Shown here in pieces: positions 1 to 10,437 of a stretch of DNA of 64,000 nt (within the stretch, counting starts at the first letter, position 1; every line of letters starts with the position of its first letter). Origin of the DNA: Sipunculus nudus (Eukaryota > Annelida > Sipuncula > Golfingiida > Sipunculidae); assembly GCA_026874595.1 (NCBI GenBank), contig CM049310.1, forward strand, positions 374,001 to 438,000. The letters are read 5' to 3'. The position numbers and the translations under genes are program-made. The notes beneath the pieces are model-generated. The model ran no database searches, was not told the DNA's origin, and saw nothing but the letters and a program-made list of their open reading frames with translations.

Positions 1-606
1 GAAAAAAAATATCACGTATGTCACTTTAGGGGCTCCATAAGGAGACACAGTTGTTTATATAAAATAATCAAGGGTGACATGAGGTCATATCAGAACACAA
101 AATTAAGTAACGATTTGAACAATTTTCAATTCTTTGCATACACAGTTACTTACATACTGAAAATATTTAAAACTGTCTATAAAGAATAATGATTAATAAC
201 TCCTAGAAATATGAGAGTTATTATCGCATATACATAAATATATACATACTGTAAATATTTAATGCCTGCCCAACATTCTTGTGGCGTGTTTGTCTGCCAT
301 TTTAATGTGGTTTGTATGTTGTTTTGTGGTCTGCGATGACAGATGTCATTAAAGCAAGACTAAATCCTTCGGCTAAACTGAAGTCTTACTTTAACCGGCC
401 AACCCACTAAACTATTTTTTTATTTACATATTAAATCATTGACTAGTTTTATGAAGTTTTAAAGCAAATCAACAATGTAGAATGCTCGGTCTTGAATGGC
501 TATAATAAATCCTGGTAGCACACACACACACATATATGCTTGTCCATATACATACTGTAAGCATTCACACTCGCATACACACATAACACCCTTTCTGGCA
601 TATGGC

Positions 607-850
607 AAAGAATTAAACCAATAAGAGCTTGTGTCCCGCTGTAATCAAACCAATGAGAACGCGTGTCGCATGTTTAAATTTTGGGCTGAATGCACAATGC
701 AATACCACGCTCTTATTTGTCTGATTACATTTCTTTGCTCTGTGCGTACCCTGGTGTTCTGACCGAGATAACCCTGCCACAAAAGCAGCGGTTACACAAA
801 AACAATCTTTAACGACTCCCGTGTATAACCGCTGCGTGAGGAGCGTATAT
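607..850 (-). repeat. Dispersed repeat, copy 1 (opposite orientation to the copy at 46440)
   Basis: Read on the minus strand this segment matches 46440-46680 on the plus strand. Shared landmarks in order are TACGCTCCTCAC, CAGCGGTTATACAC, an AGAGCAAAGAA block, AAATTTAAA or AAATTTGC followed by a TGCAT/TGCAC stretch, and a CTCATTGG block near the end. Similarity is clear but gapped, as for two old copies of one interspersed element. I see no open frame, poly-A tail or clear terminal inverted repeat, so the class (SINE or short non-autonomous DNA element) is undecided. Confidence 0.5.
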
Positions 851-2234
851 CTGACTGTACATATCCACCCCCAACCCCCCTCCATGAGATTCTGAAATTT
901 GCTCCATACACTGATATGAAAGGATACAGTTGGATATTTGGACAAGGGATGAACTTTGATATATGGTATTCATATAAGCTCAATTAGATTCGACGGAGGT
1001 GTTATGTTTTGTCATTGATGCTAGTTATCCTGTTCTCTCCGCCGAGACCCTCACATATGTTAACCATTGTATTATATCAGCATAGACCACTTGTAAAAGT
1101 TCCTGAAAGAAAAGTATAGCGACAGGATCCATTGTAAATGGCATGATACAGCCAAGATATACGCTTAATTTATCTTAAATTACGTATCCGCAAATAAAGT
1201 TTTATTTCCTTATAAAATTATAAACAAATTTGCTACCAAATTATTTCCTCTTTTTTAATCAGATCAGTAATTTTTAAAATCTCCAGGGAGACCGTAGGCC
1301 GCCACCTGCACCTGTTACTACTTGGTGTTTTGAATTTCACCCCCCAAACCAGTTCCGGAGGTATGCGCTCTCCGGATGCTCTTTAATTTATAGTAATAAG
1401 CGAAAAGAGTATGACACACTGAAGCAACACTCCTACACAACCCCTTGATACGAAAAACAATGTTCACCTAGGACTGGTGAAAATATTACGCCCTGCATGA
1501 CGCAGACCTTAGAACTTCATGGTGATTTAAACACCTCATCCCTTGCAATTGAAAACAACACAACGTGATGGAATGTTAACAATGCCGGGCGGCTCTGTTT
1601 GATTGCAGCTGTGAGTCGGGCTCTGTTACCGACATTGAGCATATCTGGTTGTTTTCTTGGTATGCGCTATCTTGTTCCGAGTAAAACTGTTTGTAACCCT
1701 TTACCCTACAACTGGTATTTACACACGAAACCCACTGCTAACTGTTAGCGAAGGGGAAGCTGGGGTTAATCATGTATTGTTGGTGCTCCAGCTGCAATAA
1801 AGGAGGTACATGTATTATGTTCTATTTCGGAAATGGGTGCCAATTGATCGTCAATGATATAATCATATTTTGGCATCTTAATCAATTTAAGTTGTTCACA
1901 AGTGATAGTGTTCTCCGTTTTGTCATATATTGTACTTGTCCTTACACTGGGAAGTTATGATAATAATTATATGGAGGGTAGACACGCGATTGGGAACAGA
2001 CGTAATCCACATACACACACATAGCATCTGAGCACCGCCATCACTATATATATTTTATAGGTACATGTTTTGAAACTCTACATCAACCTCTGATTCTCAG
2101 AAATGCAAACACATTATAACTGTATGAAACCCGATCCTGTGTTCACATAAAGACATTATATAAACAAGGTCAGCCTCATGGCTCTGTATAAAGACCCCCC
2201 ATTGTCATTTGGCTGAGATACTTGGCGCAATTGG

Positions 2235-2237
<3 letters not shown>

Positions 2238-2312
<75 letters not shown>
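2238..2312. repeat. (TA)n microsatellite
   Basis: About 75 bases of uninterrupted TA dinucleotide. Its true length is likely to be polymorphic and may be mis-assembled. Confidence 0.95.
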
Positions 2313-2317
<5 letters not shown>

Positions 2318-2546
2318 AGGTCTGCGAGGAAAGTAAATAATCTGTTATGATATGTCATTGAATACGGTTATCAGACCTCAATAATAATATAATTATATAC
2401 TGAAACTAAATGTTTTATTTTATACCCTTTCTTTGACAGATTATAAACAGTTGGCCTGTATGGAATAAAGATAACACCACTGGAGCATAGCGAACTGCTT
2501 TATATCTATTCCCAGGCCAAGCTTGACTCTTTTGTTTCTTTTTCAG

Positions 2547-2581
2547 ATGGACAGGAAGTACTGAAAGTTACCGGCATAGAA
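2547..2581 (+). CDS. Internal 35-nt exon of the pore-less iGluR-like gene (first strand of lobe S1)
   Basis: A polypyrimidine tract ending TTTTTCAG precedes this 35-base segment, and a consensus donor GTAAGT follows it directly at 2582. The first two bases finish a codon begun in an unseen upstream exon. The next eleven codons read GQEVLKVTGIE and end in phase 0. Joined to the exon at 9035, which also starts in phase 0, the protein reads LKVTGIE then APPYLFN. This is the classic opening of an iGluR ligand-binding domain, where a hydrophobic beta strand with a VTT/VTG motif leads into an E-x-P-[YF] motif. The other two frames do not give this pattern, and the ATG frame stops after five codons. 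Expected partners are an upstream signal-peptide exon, possibly preceded by amino-terminal-domain exons outside the window. Support is motif continuity plus both splice sites; transcript evidence is absent. Confidence 0.72.
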
Positions 2582-3234
2582 GTAAGTGTTAGCTTGAACC
2601 CAGTTTGTTATGTACTTCAAGTAGTGCAGTGGAATCAGCAGTACATTAAGTCCGTTCAGCAAGCACACCGACTATATGTATATAGTACTGACACACACCA
2701 CAGGCACTTGACATTGAGCGATTTAACAAGAACCAATGGACCTACTCTTATTAAATGATAGGTCGGATCCATACGGAATACAACAATAACATAAGGCCAT
2801 TAAGGGTACAATGTATATATATTGCTCAGCTGGCCGTCTTAAGCATATGTCATTGGTGTAACTGGGTTTCTTACTTTGAGTGCACTTATAGTTATATTCA
2901 CCAAAACCATGTCATAATCAGGTCCAAAGCGCTTTAAAATAACTTTTCAATGTGTTTATGGTCATATTTAGGGAAAACCTAATGATTAATACGTGTGTCA
3001 CACACATATACACACAATCAGGCAACACATCTTCGTCATTAATTACTCGGTAAAACATCAGGTTGCTTATTTTTTTTTAAATTTACCCATACATACATAT
3101 ATACCTTATTTATATATACAGTACTACATATCAAGTGATATGCCAGGTTTGTTGTCTTATTGTAGGTGTATTTATTGTAGGTATTATCCAGGACAAACCA
3201 GTCCTTGTTCAGAAATATTGGTAGGCTGCTGGTA

Positions 3235-3438
3235 CATGCCTATCATATAATCACATATCATATGCCGTGCCTATCATATAATCATATACCGTAGGCCGGG
3301 TCTTTCATATAATCATATATCATAGGCCGTGCCTATCATATAATCACATATCATATGCCGTGCCTAACATATAATCATATACCATAGGCCGTGTCTTTCA
3401 TATAATCATATATCATAGGTCGTGCCTATCATATAATG
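3235..3438. repeat. 31-bp minisatellite with a three-unit (93-bp) higher-order repeat
   Basis: About six and a half units of roughly 31 bp, each with a CATATAATCA core followed by a GGCCG or TGCCG end. The units fall into three subtypes (beginning TGCCTATCAT or GTCTTTCAT, with CACATATCAT, CATATACC or CATATATCAT centres) and occur in the order A-B-C-A-B-C-A, giving a 93-bp super-period. The array stops exactly at the left flank of the inverted-repeat element that begins at 3442. Confidence 0.85.
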
Positions 3439-3646
3439 TAACGGAACCTAATATAAACAGATCACGTATGCGTGATAAACACAAATTATGTAATGGAGAT
3501 AAAAAAATCAGATTCTGTAACACTAGGCAGCGTGAAATGTCTAGGGGAATAAATAAAGAAGTCAGTGTTTTTTTGTTAACAAATAACTATAACAATATAA
3601 TACACTAAATCACGCACAGGTACGCACAGCGATGTTTGCTAGAGAG

Positions 3647-3731
3647 TTCCTGAAACGCGTGTTGTGCAAGATCTTATAGACTGTTCGAGAAGTGGAAAAT
3701 TCTCGGCATTGGGTGTGAAGGTATATAAAAG
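3647..3731 (+). promoter_or_regulatory. Heat-shock-like promoter: three paired heat-shock motifs, inverted CCAAT, TATA box
   Basis: Three inverted heat-shock-factor half-site pairs are visible: TTCctGAA (3647-3654), TTCgaGAA (3684-3691) and GAAaaTTC (3695-3702). An inverted CCAAT motif (ATTGG, near 3709) follows, then a near-ideal TATA box TATATAAAAG at 3722-3731. The second and third pairs are one base out of the regular 5-bp rhythm, so this is not a textbook heat-shock element. The arrangement resembles an hsp70-type promoter and sits wholly inside the inverted-repeat element. No coding sequence starts downstream that I recognise. Confidence 0.45.
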
Positions 3732-3963
3732 GACAGAGAAGATTCCAGCGGACGCAGAAGCGTGTGTCAGGACCTTATCCGACGAATGCGGCAATTATAG
3801 ATTTTCAAAGACTTTCTCCTGGATTTTATGCATTTGGACTTCAGTTTACTTTCTGGGTTGTTGCAAGAACTTTCCACTGGACTGTCATTCTCCGAGAGTT
3901 TACATTTAAAGGACTTATCGTTGTGATGGTGTTGGTATCCAGTTACTGTGCACATACATTATT

Positions 3964-5362
3964 GTATCCCCAGACACAGTCGGGATACTATGGTTTCACG
4001 ACGGTCCCGCCGCCACATAAAAACCTTGTGAGCGGGATAACTCAAAAAATATTTCACTGATCTTTTTCAAACTTTACATTTGTATAGATATAGGTAAGGG
4101 GACGAAGCCTATTTAAAATGGGGTCATGACCTATGCTAGGAGAGTGACCTTGAACTTGAATAGGTCCATTTTTGCTTAAAATAACACAAATTCTTAAATA
4201 TCTCAAGTAAGCTTGCATGGACTGGTCCAAAAATCAAGGTGACCGAAGATCTTGGATAGCCTTGTGATAAACCGGAAACTGGTGGCGCCACCTATTATCC
4301 TTTTCTTGTTTTACGCCTTTTAATACCCCCATAATTGCCACTTGACAGTACTGTAAGCATTATAAGTAAAAAAACTAATGGACAGATTTCTTTCATATTA
4401 TGCACATGTAGAGAGATGGGTTATGGGATGAGGTCTATTTACATTTGGGTCATGACCTTTACCATGAGAGTGGCCTTGGCCTTCAATGTGTCCATATTTG
4501 GTGAAAATCACACACCTCTTATGATATCTCCAGTGTTGATAGCCATATGGATTTCAAACGTGACTTATGTATGGCCCACCCCTAAAGTAAGAACCCTATA
4601 GGTTCTAGGGTCATGAGGTCAAAGGTCAAGGTCACTGGACTAGCATCTTAAAAAAAACTGTGGATGCATTTTCAGCCAAACATTTCATCTCAGACCTTTC
4701 ATCTTGCACATATAGTTCATCTGCCAATAGAGAAAAACTCCTATCAATTTTGAGGTCACAAGGTCAAAGGTGAAGGTCACAGGAGCCAAAAATTAGTTTC
4801 TGGATGATAATTCCTGCTTTAATTGATGTGTGGATTTCAAACTTGACTTGTATATGACCCATTGGAAAAACCAGACCCGAATTGATTTTGGGGTCATGAG
4901 GTCAAAGGTTAAGGTCACAGGACACATCTTTAAAAAGATTGTGGATGCATTTTCAGCCAAACAGTACATCTCAGATCTTTCATCTTGCACATATAGTTCA
5001 CTTGCCAAGAGTGGAAGCCCCCTATAAATTTTGAGGTCACAAGGTCAAAGGTGAAGGTCACAGGAGCCATCTGTCCAAAAATTAGTTTCTGGATGATAAT
5101 TCCTGCTTTTATTGATGTATAGATTTCAAACTTTGAAAAAGCCATTTGTCCCATTGAAAAAGCAAGACCCCAATTGATTTTTGGGTCAAGAGGTCAAAGG
5201 TCAAGGTCACAGGACCAAAATCTTCAAAAAGATTGTGGATTGATAGATACAAGAAACAATAATTGCTTGCCAAGTGTCAGTATATGCTGCTAAAAATGGG
5301 GGCCTATTCTTAAAGGGGGGGGGGGGGCGTACTATGTCTGGGGATACTCTGGCACCTGCGGT
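3964..5362. mobile_element. Family-2 dispersed element (copy 1), nested inside the inverted-repeat element
   Basis: The left end GTATCCCCAGACACAGT (3964-3980) is an inverted match, with one mismatch, to ACTATGTCTGGGGATAC at 5331-5347. The following bases GGCACCTGCGG are shared with the second copy (about 17085-17097). The interior starts CGGGATACTATGGTTT and CGATAACTCAAAAAATATTT-like blocks, carries the palindrome GGTGGCGCCACC at 4281-4292, then degenerate units of about 200-300 bp with clusters of AGGTCA. It ends in a poly-G run. The copy at 16083 lacks the outer arms found here, which supports insertion of this element into the other. No protein frame is evident. Confidence 0.72.
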
Positions 5363-5619
5363 GCCAAGAAATATCTAGTTTTCTCTGTGATTGTATTGAT
5401 TTGCTGTTTTACTGTATAATTGTATTGATTTAGTGTATTGTAATGTAAGGGTTGTTTTAAGAATAAATTATAATTATTTGTTAACAAAAAACCACTGAAT
5501 TCTTTATTCATTCCCCTAGACATTTCATGCTGCCTAGTGTTACAGAATCTGATTTTTTTTATCTCCATTACAAAATTTGTGTTCATCACGCATACGTGAT
5601 CTGTTTATATTAGGTTCCG

Positions 5620-5621
<2 letters not shown>

Positions 5622-5678
<57 letters not shown>
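5622..5678. repeat. (TA)n microsatellite abutting the inverted-repeat element
   Basis: About 57 bases of TA dinucleotide begin at the right edge of the inverted-repeat element. Confidence 0.9.
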
Positions 5679-5683
<5 letters not shown>

Positions 5684-6589
5684 GTTGAATAAAAAGAACT
5701 AAACAAGGTTTTCTGCATGCAGGCATTACATGATTTATTAGTTTCGTCTCTTCAGATAAGACTTCTGAAGAGTTCCCCACGCTCTGAGCGTGTGGTACGA
5801 GTCATGAAATACCTGCAGAAAACCTAGTTTAGTTCTTTTATACCACAATGAGATGCACTCTGCCATCAGTTTTTCAACAAATTATGACAATGTACAACTA
5901 TATATATATTATATTGTGGAGGCTGTACCTAATATGCTTTTTAAATTCAGTAGACTATAAATATCTATATTATCTATAAATACATAATAGATTATACGAA
6001 TAAAAAAAAAAATTATGATTTATCAAATATTAACCCTGTAATATTTCTTGCGAAAGAAGAGAAAATGAAGGAATTGAATAAAATGAACAGAAGATATCGT
6101 GAAATAATGCTATATTAATTCGTGTGTAAGGCTTTTTAATTTGGCATGCAGAAACCATGCACACTATACACGTAATGGTAGTTTGATTCCATTCAGTTGA
6201 ACCACCGTATAGCTCGAGCTCTCTTCTCACCCTGGCATCTCTTAATGTTTCATGCTACCTCGACATTATTTAAATTATTATAAGGCAATTAAAAATCCAG
6301 GACAGAGTTTTCTCAAGGCGCCATATTTTTTTCTGCCGCATGAAGACCATAATGTTTGTAACCTGAGCAGAATCGAATGCCACCGGGAGACCTAAAAACA
6401 GTGTAGAATAAATTTAAGGTACGCGTGTCCTGATTCACGCGTGTTATTCTCGTCTACTCTACATTATCTGTCCGTTTCTGATACCAAAAGAAATTATAAC
6501 ACTTTCTGGTTATCAAGCTTTCCGAAAAATTACATTTTCAAAATACATGAAACGTAAAGTTTTATTACTTTTTTTCAAGATTACATCCA

Positions 6590-6712
6590 ACCCCCCCCCC
6601 CCCCCCCCCCCCCCGCACCACAAGGATCCGCTAGACAGACTTACCTGTTCAGGTAGTTGCCCTCTCACTGCTTTGCAGTGTTGAGGGACATGGCGTTGCC
6701 ACTACGCCATGG
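6590..6712. repeat. Poly-C tract followed by two perfect small hairpins
   Basis: A run of about 23 C residues (6592-6614) is followed by two stem-loops: CACTGC-TTT-GCAGTG (about 6667-6681) and CATGGCG-loop-CGCCATG (about 6689-6711). Read on the minus strand, the second contains TGGCGTAGTGG, which fits a tRNA box A. No matching box B follows, so this is not called a tRNA; it may be the remnant of a tRNA-derived short element. Confidence 0.35.
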
Positions 6713-7129
6713 TGAGTTTATCGAGTCGAGTCCACTTGGTATGAGTATGGTATATTTGCCTTTTATATTGTATATTTGCCTTTTATATTGTGTATTTTCA
6801 TAGTATATGTGTATTTTATATCATGTGTATACTACTGAATTTTCACTGGTCCCAGGACCCTATTATAAATCGGCTTACTATGCTAATTGGGCATCCTGTT
6901 AAATATCTTTGTATTAAATATAATAATAAACAACAACAAACCTCTTTGCACTGTTATGTTCCAGTATCGCACGTGTACCCTGACCAATCCTATTGTGCCC
7001 CCGAGGACAATAGGATCAGTGTCAGTCTTTCACATGCTCCCCCCGGTACGCACAAAGCATAATCTCGTAATCCCGTAAGGTCTTGGCTTTTTAAAACCAC
7101 GCCGTTAGCTTCATTCTAACCACATTCAC

Positions 7130-7850
7130 CTGATGATCCGAAAAGTCTCCTTGGTCACCTGAAATTAGTTCTCTGTTACCTATATCCTTCGAGCTATGTG
7201 GCTCATAATAAGTCCCAAGAATAATGGAAAATTTGATATAAAAGCTGAAGTATCTGAACAACTAAAGTATTAATCTGCATCTTTCTTTTCATGCTTATTG
7301 ATCATGGAGGGGTTTCATCAGATTCTGCAGACTGGTGGCGCCACCTGAATTTTTCTATTTTAACGAATTTTATTCTCTATAATGAGACGTTTAAAGATGC
7401 GGTCGTCTTTTACCAGGGCACAAATCGTAACTACTGAACCTAGAATGTTCTTACTTGACAAGCAGGGAGATTCATTAACAGTCTCCTAGTAAAACTGAAA
7501 TTAGGTCTCTGTTACCCATATCCTCCGAGCTTTTGGGTGAGAAGTTTCCCCAGAATAATGGAAAATTTGAAACAAAAGGGCAAGTATCTTAACAACTAAT
7601 GCATTTATCACCATGATTCTTTGCATGCATATTGATTATGGATAGTTTCATCAGTTTCTGCAGACTGACGGCGCCACCTGAATGTTTTCGAATTTTTACG
7701 CATTTTATAGCTCAGCCGACTGTTAGTCATCTTAGCTATAGCGATCACTCTTTGTCCGTCAGGCTATCAAACCGTATGTCCGTAATAGGTCACTTGTTTA
7801 TAATGCTACGACCTGAACATTGCAATCGCCGATCATGTATGATAAATTCT
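7130..7850 (+). repeat. Fragments of CTCAGCTG-family elements (GGCGCC-unit type)
   Basis: Two tandem units about 332 bp apart (landmark TCTCTGTTACC near 7173 and 7505) match the internal units of the element at 33088-34651. Each carries CTGCAGACTG then GGTGGCGCCACC (7334-7345) or the variant GACGGCGCCACC (about 7667). A left-end sequence of the same family (TAGCTCAGCCGACTGTTAGTCAT then a Tctttgtccgtc block, about 7709-7760) follows them, so this is a broken or stacked set of copies rather than one intact element. Confidence 0.65.
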
Positions 7851-8235
7851 GAACTAATTCACAGGCAATGAACAACACCCAGTTTAGAAACTGCCCGTCT
7901 AATAAAATATATAATATTTGAATTTGATTTTGATTTTAAAAGTGCCTTTATGTACATCAATCCCCAGCAATTGTATAAATGGTGCTGACACCTGGTGGAG
8001 GTAAGTAATACTTCGTGGCGGAGGTATGCGCTCTTTGGATGACCCTGTGTAGTATAAAATGGATTCCAACTTTTGATTCGCTGTACCAATTAACAATATA
8101 AACTGATTGCGTATTTCGTCCCCTGTTTTATGGGAACCGGCGTAGTGATGTCGACAGTCGTAATGTTATTGTCAGTCCCGTAATACCCATCTGTCGGTTA
8201 GGCGGTATCCCGTGAAGCAGGCTGACCTGAAGGGT

Positions 8236-8584
8236 TATATATAGTATTCTGGTATTAGAGGCACTTCTTTGTTTTGTCTAGGGTGAAGGTTTTCTCGTTT
8301 GACTGTGGCCGGTTCGGCTTCTCATGTTTCCTTACTCGAACGTTTACCTCCACTAAATCACCTCAGGAACTCACGTGTCGTGTTCTGTTTAGATGAATGC
8401 GATCGTAGCCTGTTCCATCAAAGGGTGCCCATTGAAACTGGAGATTATTCTCATGACTCTTATCACAACGGTTAGCTTTAGCAATGAAGTGAATGACAGA
8501 TTATTGGCTCTGGGTGAAAAGAAAAAAACATTTCACAAGAAGCACTTTTACAACCTCCTAAAATCTTCTGGATCTTGTGACCAG
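8236..8584 (+). other. Ambiguous alternative 5' exon of the iGluR-like gene
   Basis: A TATA-like sequence (TATATATAG, about 8236-8244) lies some 150 bp before an ATG at 8393. The ATG opens 64 codons ending in CAG at 8584, followed by GTACTA, a weak donor. The junction is phase 0 and compatible with the exon at 9035. Residues 14-30 (LKLEIILMTLITTVSFS) could serve as a signal peptide. Against it, splicing from here would skip the LKVTGIE strand supplied by the 2547 exon, and the last 20 residues resemble no iGluR sequence. An AG dinucleotide precedes the ATG, so an internal exon is also possible. The frame is short enough to be chance. Confidence 0.22.
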
Positions 8585-9034
8585 GTACTATGCCGTTTCT
8601 CGAGGATTCCACCCTCATATTGACATTTGATTATTTAGAATATTCATGATGAAAACCAATAAATCAGGGGCTTTAAAATGTATTGCTTTAATATAGGGCA
8701 TGTGTTTATATCACTCACCGCTATGAGTTGGTTATAAGTATAGAAAAATATACCGTTTTCTCATAATTTTATTTGATCTTATTTCTGTAATAATTTGCCA
8801 GGAAACCTTTCTGTTTCGTTCTTGTTAATTTAGACCATGCATTCTTGCATCATTCCTTCATTACAACTAACCTTTTAAATCTGATCAGCAAATTAATAAA
8901 AAATCACTAAAATGTTTTATGTTTACCCCTCTATGTAGATACTAGGCCTATATAACAAGGAAAAAAATGGTGTAGGCGTATATTCCCCGAGTCCTCTCAT
9001 GTGACAGCACGGATGTTTTTTCTTTCTGTTATAG

Positions 9035-9220
9035 GCTCCTCCCTATCTATTTAACAAAACCGTAGACGGCAATGAAAAGTATGAAGGTTACATCAAGGAC
9101 CTCCTGGACAAAGTTTTCGAGCGACTCAACAAAACCTACACGCTCTACCTAGTGAAGGAGTACGGGAGAGAAGTGTCAAAAGGATCATGGAACGGGATGA
9201 TTGGTGAAGTCATGGAAGGG
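9035..9220 (+). CDS. iGluR-like ligand-binding domain, lobe S1 exon
   Basis: This 62-codon exon is bounded by acceptor TATAG (9034) and donor GTGAGT (9221), phase 0 at both ends. It encodes the body of lobe S1. APPYLFNK aligns with the EEPYVM segment of animal iGluRs, GNEKYEGYIKDLLDKV with the invariant N-x-[RK]-[FY]-E-G-[YF]-x-x-D-L helix, and GSWNGMIGEVMEG with the G-x-W-N/D-G-M-I/V-G-E-L block. The next exon supplies KANISAGPLT to complete the motif that binds the ligand carboxylate. Two N-glycosylation sequons (NKT, twice) suit an extracellular domain. Any iGluR subclass could fit this exon alone; the rest of the gene makes it unusual. Confidence 0.9.
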
Positions 9221-10212
9221 GTGAGTTTTCTTGGAACTGGCAACTCATTTTTGACTTGTTTACTCTGAAAAACTAAAAATTAAAAGGGGGTAGTATGTAG
9301 TATTGACTAAGGTGCCTGGAGGTCTTTGTGTCTGCAGAACTAAAGGTTTCTGATTAGAACAACTACAACCTCCGGCCAAACGATTTTTGAAATCTTAATA
9401 ACGCCATAGAATTTCACCCTAAATGTCGTAACCCAAATGTTTTATCATCTCTTAATTATTTCTATCTCCGTGCACAGATATATTAATCTTTAAAATGAAC
9501 TTACTAATGTATCGTTCCTCAAACAATAACAAGTGCTACAGCCACCCCATTCACCTATATGCTTACAGGGATGGGTTATGTAACAGAGATGCCATACTGG
9601 TCGAAAAAATACGTGAGCTTCGAAACTTTTCTTGGAGTCCCCGGGAATAGTAAACCGGGATTTCAGATTAATAAGCAAATGTCACAATCTAATAAAATTA
9701 CACACAAAAGTTTGATTAAACTAAATTTGGAATAAATCTTTTACTGAAAATAAAAAGATTCAGTATACAGTGTATACATGTGCTAGGCCTTCATCATGCA
9801 TCAATGAAGTAGGTTATACTTCGGTTAGGTTTAACAATTTTTTTATTACCCAGGTATTTGTAGCTCACAAATCATTATAACTCTACTGCAACCGTATACA
9901 CCGAAAAGTTTGAATGTGAAATGTGGATGCAACTGATATCCTTTGGCGTGGGGGTGAGACAAGTATAATTGCATGAGGCTTAAAAATATAAACCATTCTT
10001 AACCCATCGATAAAATCATTATAATCTTCAGCAGCACCTACAGGTCATGTACCTACCATGAAAAAATAAATCCACAAAATATCCTAATTTCTTTCTTTAA
10101 TCTTGACTATGATTGAGGTTAAAATTAGATTGGTACCCATCTTATCAAAGATCTCTATGCTGTAAAATAATCAGAATTTCGGAGGTAAGCAGAGGCTTAA
10201 TAACCCATTGTG

Positions 10213-10437
10213 CTGGTTTATGGTACACTGTATGCACACAGGAGGTTGAATCCCTATTTGTATATATATACTGGCTTAAAAAATGTTCAAAAACCTTTAA
10301 AAAATTACCGTCAAGCGTTATATCTTGTTTTAATGCTGAGTACAGAATAGGTGATTAATTATAAAGTTTTTTAACACCATTTAAGCCAGTATCTATACAA
10401 ATAGGGATTGAAGCGCCTGTGGCATGCAGTATATAGG
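10213..10437. repeat. Foldback element with arms of about 60 bp
   Basis: The left arm (about 10213-10276) and right arm (about 10378-10437) are inverted copies sharing AATCCCTATTTGTATA and ACTGGCTTAA, with ACTGTATGCA or ACTGCATGCC at the outer side, around a loop of about 100 bp. The outer part of the left arm includes GGTTGAATCCC, one base short of a tRNA box B. No box A is apparent. It could be a small foldback MITE or an inverted pair of SINE tails. Confidence 0.6.

Larger units (their letters stand above)
1..2546. other. Non-coding DNA upstream of the first recognised exon
   Basis: I see no convincing coding exon here. If the gene whose exon lies at 2547-2581 starts nearby, its signal-peptide exon should end with one base of a split codon before a GT donor, but I could not find a convincing example. 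The stretch is AT-rich. It holds the dispersed repeat at about 607-850, a TA microsatellite at 2238-2312, and a short motif (about 1355-1385, a GGAGGTATGCGCTCT core) that recurs near 8012 and, diverged, near 35325. Open frames here are short and match no family I recognise. Confidence 0.5.
3442..5619. mobile_element. 2.2-kb element with long terminal inverted repeats and a 3-bp TAA target duplication
   Basis: The left arm (3442-3612) and right arm (5426-5619) are inverted copies. Both outer ends start CGGAACCTAATATAAACAG and continue colinearly through GATCACGTATGCGTGAT, CAGATTCTGTAACACTAG and TGTCTAGGGGAAT, ending at CACTAAATCA; the right arm carries about 20 extra bases near its inner end. 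Directly outside, TAA is found at 3439-3441 and 5620-5622. A 3-bp TWA target duplication is typical of PIF/Harbinger DNA transposons, so a non-autonomous member is my inference. No transposase frame is present. Inside lie a promoter-like block (3647-3731) and a second, nested repeat (3964-5347). Confidence 0.8.
2582..9034 (+). other. Intron of the iGluR-like gene (6.45 kb, repeat-filled)
   Basis: GT at 2582 and AG at 9033-9034 bound it; the joined codons stay in phase 0. It contains the 31-bp minisatellite, the terminal-inverted-repeat element with a nested second element, a TA tract, a poly-C tract, hairpins near 6650-6712, fragments of the CTCAGCTG family (7130-7850) and one ambiguous small open exon (8393-8584). 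The remaining sequence (2583-3234, 5680-6590, 6720-7130, 8600-9034) shows nothing I can name. Confidence 0.65.

Noticed and set aside
6640-6712. tRNA gene on the minus strand
   Set aside because: A box-A-like sequence and stems are present, but no box B, acceptor stem or T arm at the right distance.
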